Source of the DNA: Flammeovirgaceae bacterium
GTDB lineage: Bacteria > Bacteroidota > Bacteroidia > Cytophagales > Cyclobacteriaceae
Length of the DNA stretch: 64,000 bases
Direction: 5' to 3'
Assembly (NCBI GenBank): GCA_016709845.1
Contig: JADJMA010000004.1
Coordinates: 124,001-188,000 of the forward strand
The notes below the pieces were generated by a model. The model saw only the letters and a program-made list of their open reading frames with translations. It was not told the origin of the DNA and did not search any database. This document shows positions 41,227 to 52,449 of this stretch, piece by piece. The stretch's first letter is position 1. Each line of letters starts with the position of its first letter. Made by a program: the position numbers and the translations under genes.

Positions 41227-44200
41227 TTAATTCTTCTTCTTTGCAGGAGTTGAGAAAGGCGGTGGCGTAATTTTTATTTCACCCTGTTGTTCCAGCAATT
41301 TTAAGGCTTCTTTTACAGCACGCTCGAGTTGCGGATCAATCCCTTTAGAAAGAGAAACAGCATCTTGGCGAACTTCTATATCTGGAGCAACGCCCTCATT
41401 CTCGGCAACCCATTTGTTATTGATGGGGTCAAACACAGCATTGTCGGGCGCGGTAAGCGCGCCACCATCTACCAAACTATAGTGCACCGATGATTTTACC
41501 AATCCACCCCACGTGCGTGCGCCAATCAGTGGTCCGGTTTTTTGCTGACGGAAAACCCACGGAAAGAAATCGCCCCCCGAACCAGCCATTTCATTAATCA
41601 AAAGAACTTTGGGCCCGAGTATTCCAGCGGGCAACCGAAAAGGTGTGCCTTGAGGAACTTCATTGGTAAGGGCAGCTCGTAGTTTGCGATTCATTAAATC
41701 AACCATGTAGTCATCTAATAATCCGCCTCCATTAAAACGCTCATCAATCACCACTCCTTTTTATCCTGTTGTGCGAAGAAGTACCGATTAAAGGAAACGA
41801 ACCCATTCCCTGACGTATTGGGCACCCAAACATAGGCCAGTTTTCCGCTTGACAATTTATCAACCAGGCGTCTGTTGTCTTCTACCCATCCGCGCTGACG
41901 AAGATTATCTTCATTCGCGATTGGCTTCACCACTTCCTGCCAGGCTCCGGCAAAATCAGGAGTTTTATTTATGTGCAATGTTGTTTGAACATCTACGGTG
42001 CCATCCAAAAATTGGAAAGGATTATCGGCATCGGTTAGTTCTTTTCCATTAATGCCCACCAGATAGTTTCCTTCTTGAATTTTTATTCCCGGCCTATCGA
42101 GCGGACTGGATAATTCGGGATTCCAACTTTCTGTTGTGTAGATTCGGTTTATCTTCCAACGTTTATTTTCGGCAACCAGATCCCCGCCAAGTAAACCCAC
42201 TGCCGGCTTATCTACTTCAGGGAAATCGCCACCAAAAACAAAACTATGGCCAACAGAAAGCTCACCATTTACCTGGTCGAGGACATAGCTTAAATCTGTG
42301 CGATGTTTTACAAAAGGAATTAATGGTGCGTATCGCTCGTGCACTTCGGCCCAATTTCTTCCATGCATGTTCGGATCATAAAAATAATCGCGTTCGTAGC
42401 GCCAGGCCTCTTCAAAAATTTGTTTCCATTCTTCTGCCCGACTTAAGTTTACCTTGAGATTAATCTTAAGCGATGTTCCCTCATTACCATTTGCTCCTGC
42501 GGTGGACATCACTTTCCAATCGTTGTTAACTTTGGCCAACATTTTATTGCCATCTCCGGAAACGGAAATCTGATTTGCTCCACTGATAAATTCCTTTGCC
42601 TCACGTTTTTCAAGCGTAAACTTATGCAGCACTAACCCGTTGCCTGATTTTTGTTCACCAATAAATACTGTTCCCGTTGGGCCACTGAGTGCAAGTTTAT
42701 AATCAGCCTTCGGTAAGGGTAACGCAATAGTCCTTCGCTCTATATTATCGAAATCAATAATTACCGGTTCGGGCTCTTTTGGTTTTACTTCCTTATCCTC
42801 TTCCGCAGGTTTCTTTGTGTTTGATTTTTTATCCGCAGGTTTTTTAGTTTCCGGCTCTGGTTTTTTTTCTTCGGCTGAAGACTCTTCGTCACTGCGCGGT
42901 TTGAAGGGCGACAAATCTTCCTTTCTCAAATTAATGACATACGCGGCATAGTTGGGATCGGCCATCATGCTGCTGGTATTAGCCCAACCCGAGGCAAGTG
43001 CAAGTTCGGTAGTTGCTAAAAAATAAAAATGACGACCATCACGATCCCAGGCGGGTGAGTTCGAATCGGCAAAAGAATTTGTTAGTGAGCGTATGCTGTT
43101 ATCTTTTGCTGACCAGACAATAATTTGTTTGAAATTATTTGATCCTGATTTTGAATAAGCCAACCATTTTGAATCGGGAGACCAGGTTAATCCCATATCG
43201 CCCCGTTCAATATTTGTGCCCCCCACATCTACTGTTTTAATTGTTCCGGTTGCCATCTCCACAACGCGGATGCGAACATCATCATCGTCAAAAGCGATGT
43301 ACTTTCCATCGGGTGACCACGTAGGCTCCCAGGCCATTTTAGATTCACCAATAGAAATAGTTCTCGGTTTTGTTAATCCGTCTTGTGCGGCAATCATCAA
43401 AGCATAGCCTTTTCCGTCCACATCCGAAAACCAGGCTACTTCATTTCCCTTGGGTGACCAAACCGGAGCATGGTCAGCTGCTCCTGAACTTACCGTCATG
43501 TTTCTCGCATCACCGTGTTCAACCGGTATGGTAAAAATTTCGCCACGTGCTTCCATAATTGCTCGTTTGCCTGTTGCTGATAGCGAAACCGCGCGCGCAC
43601 TTTTGGTGACATCTTCCCATTTTGTTTCTGCCCAAGGAAAATCTGCCTGAATGTCTATGGATAGTTGTTTCGTTTCATTTGTTGTTAAATCATGCAAATG
43701 CAGATATCCATCGTGCTCGAAAACAAGTTTGTTACCATAACCACCAAGCCATTTAATATCAGCTCCTGTTACTCTCGTAATTTGTTTCAACTCTCCAGAA
43801 GCTGGCGTGTAACTCCAAATATTGGAGACCCAATCGCGATCTGACAAAAAATAAATTTTATCACCCAACCACAACGGTTGTATGTCAATTGTGGATTCAT
43901 TGGGTATGAGTTTCTCTGTTTGGTCAGCCAGATTTAAAATCACAAGTGGTGTATTTTGTCCACCCCTATAATTACGCCACTCCACATCCCAACGATGGAC
44001 CCGATCAATAACAATTTGTTTTCCATCGGGTGAATACGATCCGTCTGTTCCCCATTGTTTTGTAAGTAAGGTTGAAGGCCCACCGTCTACCGATACTGTC
44101 CACAACCGATCGAGGCCTGCCGGTGCGGTTTCTCTTGGGGTTGCGAACAATACGTGCTTGCCATCGGCACTCCAGCCACGCGTAAGTGAAGCGCTTGGAT

Positions 44201-44522
44201 GCCAGGTAAGTCTTTTGGGTGTACCGCCCTCAATAGAAACAATATATACCGCATTGTTTCCGGATCGATTTGAATTGAATGCTACCCATTTGCCATCAGG
44301 GGAAATGTGGGGATTACTCTCTACCGCAGGCGTACTGGTTAGCCGTAAAGTTTTTTGTGTACTTAGTTCTGTGATCCAGATATCGCCCCCATAAGAAAAT
44401 GCTACATGGTTAGCGCTTAACGAGGGCATGCGCAAAAGCCGCGTGCCTTGAGCCGCTACAGCGGATTCTATTAATAGGAAAATAAGAAATAAAAAAATGT
44501 TCTTTTTGAGGGGGCTTTGCAT
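41227..44522 (-). CDS. Tricorn-like S41 peptidase with propeller and PDZ domain, one frameshift
   Basis: Signal peptide MQSPLKKNIFLFLIFLLIESAVAAQ; two propeller segments rich in SPDGKW blocks (for example HISPDGKWVAFNSNRSG), a Lys/Glu/Pro-rich linker near residues 545-590, a tricorn C1-like region (WRYERDYFYDPNMHGRNW), a PDZ domain (SPLDRPGIKIQEGNYLVGINGKEL) and the S41 catalytic domain with nucleophile in INEMAGSGGDFFPW and the GGG in RFNGGGLLDDY. The frame changes near 41752. About 1098 residues, the size of tricorn homologues. Predicted periplasmic protease degrading peptides. Confidence 0.88.
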
Positions 44523-44635
44523 CTTATAATCAGTTAAGTGAGTAGAGAAATTCGCGGAGCTGAAATAAAATTAGGATACTAAATGTAGTAAATAAGTAAA
44601 ACACCTACCTTCATCTTTCACAATAATTTACCATT

Positions 44636-44882
44636 ATGCCACAATCGCTGGACGGCTTGAGTAAGGGTCAAAAAATAAAAGTTATTAAAGGCTTTATTGA
44701 TTTTGATCATGACAAAATCGAAGCGGGGCGAATTCTAACCTTCAATGAATACAGCTACTTTCCTTATGATGGTGGTTACACGTTTTCAATTTGAAGAAGG
44801 CACAATCCGGCTCGCTGAGATTGATGCAGAAAATGAACGGGTACTGAATAATTTTAGTGAGTACTTTGAATTAGTTACGTAG
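44636..44882 (+). CDS. DUF3601 family small protein, frameshifted
   Basis: About 82 residues. Reads MPQSLDGLSKGQKIKVIKGF ... RILTFNEYSYFPYDGGYTF, then after removal of one T near 44789 continues QFEEGTIRLAEIDAENERVLNNFSEYFELVT to a TAG at 44880-44882. The YFPYDGGYTF block followed by a Glu-rich strand fits DUF3601. Cytoplasmic, no signal. Convergent with the TPM gene, three bases between stops. Function unknown. Confidence 0.65.
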
Positions 44883-44885
44883 CAT

Positions 44886-45794
44886 TTACCAACCACCGCT
44901 GCTGCCACCGCCACCAAAACTTCCACCACCGCCAGAAAAACTACTTCCACTACTGCTGCTACCGGAACTCCAACTACTGGAGCTAGCTTGAACTGTCTCC
45001 AGAACTTGATCCCGTGCCACTGCCAAACATTGCCGCATTCATTTTTTTTACCCAACGAAGTTCGCAAAGTCACCCATTTGATAATCGGAAAAATAATTAT
45101 GAATGACAATCCTGGCACGTACTGAAGATGTGGGGGTAAAACAAAGGCTGGAAAAATAGCAAAGAAAGGAATCAGAAAGGTAAGCATACCAACCCCATTC
45201 ATCATCAATGATCAGCGCAAAAAAAGCAAAGATGCTCAGGACCGCATAGATTCCGAGACCAATAAGAATGCGAACCGTGGGGGTCAACTCAGTTATGTCA
45301 CTTGTGTCATCTCCTTTATATTCGCCACCAATACCAGCCACAATAGCCTGAATAGCTGCTGTAACACCTGAATCAAAATCCGCTCTTCTGAAATTAGGGG
45401 CCATCTCATTACGAATAATTCGACTGCATAGCGCATCGGTAAGAACTCCTTCTAATCCGGCACCTACTTCAATACGCATGGCATGATCATCCACGGCTAT
45501 TAACAACAATACGCCATTGTCTTTTTCTTTCTGCCCCAACGCCCATTTCTCAGCAACCCGCATAGAATATTCTTCAATGGATTCTCCATCTAGCGAACTT
45601 AAAATTAAAATCGCAATTTGATTGGAGGTCGAGTCTTCATAGACCTTTAGTTTTTTTTCTAAGGCATCAATGGTCTCCTGTTTTAGTACATGCGCATCGT
45701 CATGCACCCGCATGTTCCACAAGTCGGGAACGGCCTTCTGGGCAAACGCAGAAAACGAAATCAATAAAGCGTAAATCAAAAATCTAGTACGCAT
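44886..45794 (-). CDS. TPM-domain (YgcG-like) secreted protein with Gly/Ser tail, frameshifted
   Basis: Signal peptide MRTRFLIYALLISFSAFAQ, TPM domain (VHDDAHVLKQETIDALEKKL, SNQIAILILSSLDGESIEEYSMRVAEKWALGQKEKDNGVLLLIAVDDHAMRIEVG, GLEGVLTDALCSRIIRNEMAPNFR), a membrane helix near residues 175-205, and a Ser/Gly-rich C-terminus ending SGGGGSFGGGGSSGGW. The tail is reached only after mending indels near 45170, 45020 and 44990. TPM-phosphatase-like domains are linked to membrane protein quality control or photosystem repair in other lineages; here the role is unknown. Second of three TPM genes in tandem. Confidence 0.83.
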
Positions 45795-45818
45795 ATTCTA
45801 ATTCAAAATATTCAACGT

Positions 45819-46552
45819 TTACCACGAATCGCTCGATCCGCCACCGCCAGAAAAACCGCCACCGCCAAAATCTCCACCACCGCCCCAGCCGCCTGAGCTA
45901 CGGCCTGAACCGCCTAACATTGAGCCCATCATAGCCGCTGTCCAATAGCCACCCATACCCGAACCGCAACCTCGATTTTTGCGCGACATAAATAGTATCA
46001 TCAATACAATAAATATTATACTGCCCCAGGGAGATTTCTTTTTCCGTTGGGAAACTGGTGGCGCATCATTGACATATTCTCCAGAGATTGCTTTCATGAT
46101 CGCAAATGTGCCCGCCTGAATACCCGCTTCATAATCTCCTTTTTAGAAGAAAGGGGCTACCTCATTTCTGTTTATGCGACTTGAGAGTGCATCCGTAAGA
46201 ACTCCCTCTAATCCATAGCCTACTTCAATCCGCATTAAGCGATCTTGCATGGCTACTAAAAACAAAACGCCATTATCTTTTTTTCCTGGCCCAGTTTCCA
46301 TTCTTTAAAAACACGCACGGCATAGTCATCAATATCATCCCCATCCATCGATGGAATAATATAAACAGCAATCTGGTTTGAGGTTGAATCGCGTTCTGCT
46401 TTAAGAATAGCTTCCAATTGCGCTTTGGCTCCAGCCGAAAGAACTCCGGCTTCATCGTGTACCCAAACACCGCCATGAGGCGGAATACTGCGTTGCGCAA
46501 CGGCAGGAATCAAAAGAATGAGGGAGAAAAAAAGTATGAGAAAAAATTTCAT
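45819..46552 (-). CDS. TPM-domain secreted protein with Gly-rich tail, frameshifted
   Basis: Start at 46552 gives MKFFLILFFSLILLIPAVAQ. TPM domain: VWVHDEAGVLSAGAKAQLE, SNQIAVYIIPSMDGDDIDDYAVRVFKEWKLGQ, then after a frame change near 46277 LMRIEVGYGLEGVLTDAL. A second change near 46100-46140 leads to one membrane helix (GSIIFIVLMILFM) and a tail rich in Gly (GGWGGGGDFGGGGFSGGGGSSDSW). Paralogue of the 44886 gene. The repetitive Gly tail is usual for YgcG-like TPM proteins. Confidence 0.83.
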
Positions 46553-46588
46553 CCGAACTTTTAAAAGAAGATTCATTTGCGGACCCAG

Positions 46589-47240
46589 TTATTCAATTCG
46601 TAAATCATCTTTTAATTCGTTTACATCATCCGGAGAAATTACGAATCCTTTTTCCAGTAAGATCTCTCCGCATCGCAAAATCGCTGCTTCAATCCCGTCT
46701 ACAATTTTGCCTTGCTTTACGTTATCGATGATTTTACGCACCATGGAATCCCACTCTTTTTGATCAACCACCTCGCTTATTCCCTTGTCGGCCATAACAA
46801 TTACTTCATGTTCGAAAAAGGAAATAAAAATCATGATGCCTGTGCGCTGGCGGGTATTAAAAACTTCTTCTTGCAGGAATGCATTTTCGGCACGCTTGCG
46901 GGTAGCCTGATCCATATACGATTGACTTAGCATAAGCCGTTTTACAAAATTAATATAGTGTGATTTCAACGCGCCAATAAATCCACCCAACATCACCAAG
47001 GTAAAAATTAATACGGGATCGTAAACAGCCAGATTGGGAGTATATCGATCAAAAATTATAATCAGAAAAAATACGGCAGCGGCACCAATCAATGCTGCCC
47101 GGTAGTTAGCAATCGTGTAATGACTGCTCTTTTCTACAAATACCGGAACGATCTCTCCGGATATTTTACTCTCGGCTTCTTTCACGGCATTTTTAATGCG
47201 TTCAAGGTCTTCCGGATTAAATCTTTGTTGAATTGTCATG
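46589..47240 (-). CDS. TPM-domain membrane protein
   Basis: About 217 residues from the ATG at 47240 (a longer frame to 47353 runs into the neighbouring gene). It starts RFNPEDLERIKNAVKEAESKISGEIVPVFVEKSS, has two membrane helices near residues 38-57 and 68-86, then VFNTRQRTGIMIFISFFEHEVIVMADKGISEVVDQKEWDSMV, the TPM core of the YjfA/TPM-phosphatase type, without signal peptide or Gly tail. Operon partner of the two secreted TPM proteins; 13 bases to the next longer start. LemA, the usual companion, is absent nearby. Confidence 0.85.
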
Positions 47241-47319
47241 ATTGCAAGTGTTGAAAGGGTAAAGATACAACGAAACCTTTCGATTTTATTAACGTCTTTG
47301 AAATAGATAGGAGGGCTGA

Positions 47320-50168
47320 CTAATTCATTCCTCTTAGCGTAAAGGCACCCCAAAAATAAGGATGTGCGTATGCTTTGCGGGTAACCTGCATAGCTTCGCG
47401 ATAAGCAGCTTGAATATCATTTTGTGCAAAGTATGTCTTATAAAAAGTTTCCATAAAAGTTACGGTTGCTTCATCGCTGATTTTCCAAAGTGAGCCCATA
47501 ATGGATTGAGCCCCTGCCAACTGGAAAGCACGTTGCAACCCCCACACCCCTTCTCCGTTTTGAATTTCACCCAAACCCGTCTCGCAGGCTGATAACACAA
47601 CCAGATGCGTGTTGGTTAATTCCAGTTGCGTTACTTCATAGGCCGTAAGAAATCCATCTTCATACCGAGCGTAATCATCGATAGAAAATGGTTCTGAATC
47701 CGCAGCCCCGCCAAAATCAATTTTGATTTCAAATAGCTGTCCACACGGGTTCGTTGATCAAACTCACCGTGTGTGGCCAGATGAAGTATCCCCGGGCTTT
47801 GCAGACTCTTCACCTTTGATTCGGTCGCTTCTCCTTCCGTGAGCATCACTGTTTTCAACTGTCGCAAAACGGCTAACTCCTCGATCAAATCAATTTCCTT
47901 TTGCGTTCCCGGAAGCCTTGCGATTCCACTTCGTGTGATTTCGTCCGATTCAATAGGCGCCACTTCATTGCCCCTATAAATATTTGATCCCTCTTTGCGA
48001 TTCATGTCGAAGATTGGATTGCCTACTAATACAAGCGTGTTGGAAGTCTGAACTGGCTCTTCCTCGATGAGTAAATCGCGACCGGTAGATACTGATCTAA
48101 GCAACACCTCGTCCAAAACGTATTTTCCCGTTGCCGGATTTTGAAGCGTTAGTGGATTGATGATATGATAAACCCCATCGCCACTCAAGAAGATAGTTTT
48201 AGCTCCACCTGCTTGTTTGCTGATTTTCGCCCAGTACAAAGGATAACTTTCTTTGTCTTCCAGCAAGCCACGGATTCTGTTTTGATAATTTTTTAATCCG
48301 CGTCCATCAAATGCTTCGCTTTCACTAATCAGAAACATCGAAGGCTTTGTTTCGCCTGGCTTAATGACAAAACCCCAATATTGAACGAGTGGTTTATCGA
48401 ACTCAAAGTTATCGCGTTGAAGTCGGAGAATCTCGAGATATACTTCATCCCTCTTTAACTTTGCCTGAATCTGTTGCCAGGATACTGACTTTAATAAATT
48501 GGTTGTGCCTAACTTTTTGTTAACCGTTCGTTCCAAATCGTTTATCCGTATAGACGTGCTGTTAATTGAATCTGCTAACGCAGCAGTAGGATTTTTTAAG
48601 CTAAGCTGATAGTAAGAAGCCAACTTATCTCTTAGTCGTTTAATCTCAGCAACCTGAGCCAGCGCTACCCGATCATTCAACTTTCGCAATTGCTTTTCCT
48701 GCTCGCGGGTGGCGTCCAGAATAACTCCTTTGGTCTGTAAAATTTTGTCAAGGATCTCCCCGGTGTGGTCATCTCCTTTCTCCGTCATCAGCAGGAGTAA
48801 CGAATAATATCGGTTCAACTTCTGTGTATACGATTTAAAGAATTCTTTTTTTTTCGTTTTCGGAATAGAATTGAAAGCTGGCCTTTACTAATTTTTCTTC
48901 TCCCTCTATTATATTTTTACTTTCCTTATAAGCTTCTGCCAAATGATTTGCTTGTACCTGAAGATTGAGGTAAAAGGGAAGAAAGCCCTTGCGATAGATC
49001 TCGCCCACAGAACTATAAAGTTTTGATGTTGTGCTCAATTTTTGAAGTATAGAAAATGCGGATTGATATTGTTTTTCTGCATTTACAAAATCATGATTTA
49101 GTTGCAGCAGTACAGCCTTTTCAAACGCACCCTTCGCATATTGAACCGCTAACGGTTTTTGATTGGTCTTAGAAGCTGCAATAACTAATTGAGTAGCCGA
49201 GCCACCGACCTGACTAATTTGTTTCATATACGCTGCTCCTTGACTCACCTGTTGTTTTATAGAATCTGCGAGATACGGAGAATCCTTCATTTGCTGTTGA
49301 GCCGTTTGCATCGCTGCCTCGGAATAAGCCATCATTTTTATTTAGTTCATCAACTAAAGCCCGCGCAGAGGGAATTGCTTCTTCAAAGAGATATTGATTG
49401 AAATAAGCTTGGGATAGGATTGTGTTGTAATTAATTCGTTGAGTTGACAATACCGCCTCCTGACTTGCCGCCATGCTTTTTATATAATCCGCCTTGGCTT
49501 TTAGCAATTGGTCTTTTGTTTCCTGAGGATAGTCATCATTTATTTTAAACAACTCATCCGCGGATTGCAGGTTCATTTTCAAGGCTCCTGATTCTGTTAA
49601 TTCCTTAAGCTGAAGACCAGCCCGTCACAGCTTCAGCATATTGCTCCATTCCAATCAGGCTTTGCCCCAGTTCGCTGTAAAACATTTGTCGGACATAATA
49701 AGCCGAACTGGTTTCCAGTACCGAGGCTTTACTTTCCAGATATTTTACATTCTTCTCAAAGAGATTTTGGGATCGGTGGAGCCGGCTTAAATCCAAATAA
49801 GCATACAAAATAGATTCTTCATTTACCGTAGCGTAACCCCGGTTATAAAATGGATAATTTTTCTCGTACGCCTGAATGGCTTGTTGAAGTAACTCATAGG
49901 CTTTAAAAAGTTCACCGCCTTGTTCAAAATAGATTGCCACCAGTTTACGGGTAGTAAAATACTCTTCGTCTACATCACTAAACAGTTTATCGGAAACTGA
50001 TACTAAATTTTTCGCGGCTTTTATTTTATCACCGGCATAAGGCAGCGTGGCCATCAGCTGATCATACTGCGTGTAATCCACTTCACGTGTTCGCGTTTTC
50101 TCACGACCGTCTTGTGCTGTTAGTGGAAACCTCAACACAAAGAGAAAGGCTATGAAAACCAATCGCAT
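47320..50168 (-). CDS. Secreted TPR-CHAT caspase-like protease, several frameshifts
   Basis: Start at 50168 gives signal peptide MRLVFIAFLFVLRFPLTAQ. About 550 residues of helical TPR-like repeats follow, then a CHAT domain (clan CD, caspase-like): catalytic His in LHLATHGEFD near residue 798 and catalytic Cys in VLSACETGLGEIQNGEGVWGLQRAF near 859, ending AYAHPYFWGAFTLRG. At least four indels (near 49590, 49300, 48825, 47620) split it; all pieces are collinear on one strand. About 950 residues. Unlike CHAT proteases of defence systems, this one carries a Sec signal, so it probably acts in the periplasm or outside. Confidence 0.85.
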
Positions 50169-50238
50169 CCGCACCGTGTAAGAAATTAATTTTGGATTAA
50201 GCCTTTAAGTAAATCAAAATTCGCCATTTTTACTATCT

Positions 50239-51243
50239 ATGCGCACGCTACTATTACATTACTTGAAACTATCCCTTTTGGTGATTATGCCTTTCATTGG
50301 TTCAGGGCAATCCATAATTCTTTCGCAAGTGAGTATTGGCATAAGTGGCTCAGCAGCCGATGTAAGCACAACTACCGAAGCCGGATTTGTGCTGGCGGGC
50401 GGAGGAAAAGATCAAGATGCTGCTATGAAGTGGATGATTGAACGGAGTGGTGGAGGTGATTTTGTAATAATTCGTTCGTCCGGTTCAACCGGCTACAATG
50501 ATTATCTCTATGAAATGGGTGGACTCAATTCAGTGGAAACATTGATGATTGACTCACGTGAAAAAGCGATGAGCCCAGAGGTTGGCAAACGAATTCGTGA
50601 AGCGGAAGCGCTGTTTATCGCGGGTGGCGATCAATGGAACTATGTAAACTATTGGAATGACTCTGAAGTATCAGAGGCCATTCAATATCTTATCAAAGAA
50701 AAGAAAATTCCGATTGGTGGAACCAGTGCCGGCTGTGCCGTTCTCAGCAATTACATTTTCGATGCACAACACGATACGGCAGTTTCAAAAGATGCACTCG
50801 CCAATCCGTATGCTGAGCAAGTCAGTGTTTCAAAAAGTTTTATTCAACTACCCTTTCTCGAAAACACAATTGCTGATCAACATTACTCGCAACGCGAACG
50901 ACAAGGAAGGCACGTGGTGTTTATGGCACGCATGTCCAAAGATTTTAAGATTAAAAATCCTAAAGGCATTGGCGTAGATAGGCGCACCGCGGTTTGTATT
51001 GATAAAGAGGGAAATGCGGTTGTGATTGGTGAAGGCGCTGCCCATTTTCTGATTAGCCATGGTGCGGCTGATGTTTGCGAACCCGGTAAGCCGCTTCAAT
51101 GGAAAAAGAGTTCCATTCGGGATTATATTTTCCAAGGTTCACAATCCGGTACCCCAGCTTTTAACTTAAAGCAATGGCCTGTTGGAGAACCTAACGAGTA
51201 CTGGTCGGTAATAGAGGGTGCTCTTCTTAGAAACAAGAACTGA
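50239..51243 (+). CDS. Cyanophycinase-like S51 peptidase
   Basis: 334 residues, intact, signal peptide ending IGSGQ. S51 family marks: GFVLAGGGKDQDAAMKWMIERSGGGDFVIIRSSGSTGYN, EALFIAGGDQWNYVNYW, catalytic Ser in IPIGGTSAGCAVLSNY (near residue 165), then DQHYSQRERQGRHVVFMAR with the His. Exported cyanophycinases hydrolyse beta-aspartyl-arginine in cyanophycin from other organisms. Substrate assigned by family only; isoaspartyl dipeptidase activity is an alternative. Divergent from the CHAT gene with about 70 bases between. Confidence 0.9.
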   Translation: MRTLLLHYLKLSLLVIMPFIGSGQSIILSQVSIGISGSAADVSTTTEAGFVLAGGGKDQDAAMKWMIERSGGGDFVIIRSSGSTGYNDYLYEMGGLNSVETLMIDSREKAMSPEVGKRIREAEALFIAGGDQWNYVNYWNDSEVSEAIQYLIKEKKIPIGGTSAGCAVLSNYIFDAQHDTAVSKDALANPYAEQVSVSKSFIQLPFLENTIADQHYSQRERQGRHVVFMARMSKDFKIKNPKGIGVDRRTAVCIDKEGNAVVIGEGAAHFLISHGAADVCEPGKPLQWKKSSIRDYIFQGSQSGTPAFNLKQWPVGEPNEYWSVIEGALLRNKN

Positions 51244-51245
51244 TT

Positions 51246-52286
51246 TTACTCAATCCCTTCCCACCACAGTGTCGATGGTACTTCTTCGCCCAGTATTACC
51301 GGTTCGCCAATACGAGGTGTTGTTACTTTTATTTGTAACAACGCTGCATGTTTCTTTGCGCGCTTAATCGGTTCTTTCCAGGGATGATTAGCCAACACAA
51401 ATTTACCCCAATGTACAGGCATTAAGATTTCCGTTTTTAAATCTACCCCGGCTTGTACTGTTTCTTCGGGCATCATATGAATATTAGGCCATTGTGGATC
51501 ATACTGCCCACATTCTAAAAAAGCAATATTAAAAGGACCGAACTTATCTCCAATTTCTTTAAAGGCGTTGTCATAGCCAGAATCACCTCCAATAAATATT
51601 TTTGTCTCCTTTGATTGAAGTACATAAGAAGACCATAATGTTTTATTGCGCGTAAGCCCACGGCCGGAAAAATGGCGGGCCGGAGTTGAGGTTATTTGCA
51701 ATCCCGGAAATACCTCCGCAGAATCCCACCAATCGAATTCTGTAATTTTACTTTCATCAACACCCCACTTGCTTAAGTGTTCGCCTACGCCAATCGGAAC
51801 ACAAAACTTTTTTATGGTGACATTTAGTTTTAAAATAGTGTTGTAATCCAAATGGTCATAATGATCATGTGAAATAATCAGTAAATCAATTTCTGGAAAA
51901 TCTTCGGCATTATAAACCATAGAACCCTCAAAGGCTTTTGAGCCCACATATTGAACAGGCGAAGGTCGCTGACTAAATACCGGATCAACTAAAATTTTTT
52001 TGTTATCAATACTGATCAAATAAGTAGAATGGCCAAACCAGATAATGGATGGTTTTTCGGAAGAGAATGTTTTCAGATCTGTTTTTACTGAAGGAATTTT
52101 TGAGTGCGGATACGTTTCTGGCTTATCGCTCAAAAATTTGCGAATCATTGAAAAATAGGAAACATCCGGTGCCATCATAGGAGTTTCTATTCGATTTTGA
52201 AACGAGCCCGCTTTATAGTTAGAAGATTGTTCTATTTTCTGTTTGCGTGCTCCTTGCGGGAGTTTGCCAAATGATTCTTGCTGCAT
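51246..52286 (-). CDS. MBL-fold metallo-hydrolase (UlaG/NAPE-PLD-like)
   Basis: 346 residues, intact. Zinc motif IISHDHYDHLDY, preceding WFGHSTYLISIDNKKILVDPVFSQRPSPV, later ITSTPARHFSGRGLTRNKTLWSSYVLQ, IFIGGDSGYDNAFKEIG and a late histidine in LMPVHWGKFVLANHPW. This layout is that of the NAPE-PLD/RomA-like beta-lactamase-fold hydrolases. No signal peptide, so cytoplasmic. The substrate, possibly a phosphodiester or lipid, is not evident. Its stop is two bases from the cyanophycinase stop, so the two genes converge. Confidence 0.87.
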   Translation of the reverse strand: MQQESFGKLPQGARKQKIEQSSNYKAGSFQNRIETPMMAPDVSYFSMIRKFLSDKPETYPHSKIPSVKTDLKTFSSEKPSIIWFGHSTYLISIDNKKILVDPVFSQRPSPVQYVGSKAFEGSMVYNAEDFPEIDLLIISHDHYDHLDYNTILKLNVTIKKFCVPIGVGEHLSKWGVDESKITEFDWWDSAEVFPGLQITSTPARHFSGRGLTRNKTLWSSYVLQSKETKIFIGGDSGYDNAFKEIGDKFGPFNIAFLECGQYDPQWPNIHMMPEETVQAGVDLKTEILMPVHWGKFVLANHPWKEPIKRAKKHAALLQIKVTTPRIGEPVILGEEVPSTLWWEGIE

Positions 52287-52449
52287 AAATAAAATATACG
52301 GTTAGCGCAAATAGAAGGATAAAGTATCAATATTCCTTTGCCGATTTTCTTTAACATGGGTTGATAGACGAAGGGGTAAGTTTTTTAGTTTATTTACAAT
52401 GTCCGGTATTTGCAATTCCGCCCATAATAAAAAGGATTTTAAATCTATT

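Noticed and set aside
47320..50168. CHAT gene as part of a Craspase-like or gasdermin defence system
   Set aside because: No RAMP, gasdermin or sensor gene adjacent and a Sec signal peptide is present.
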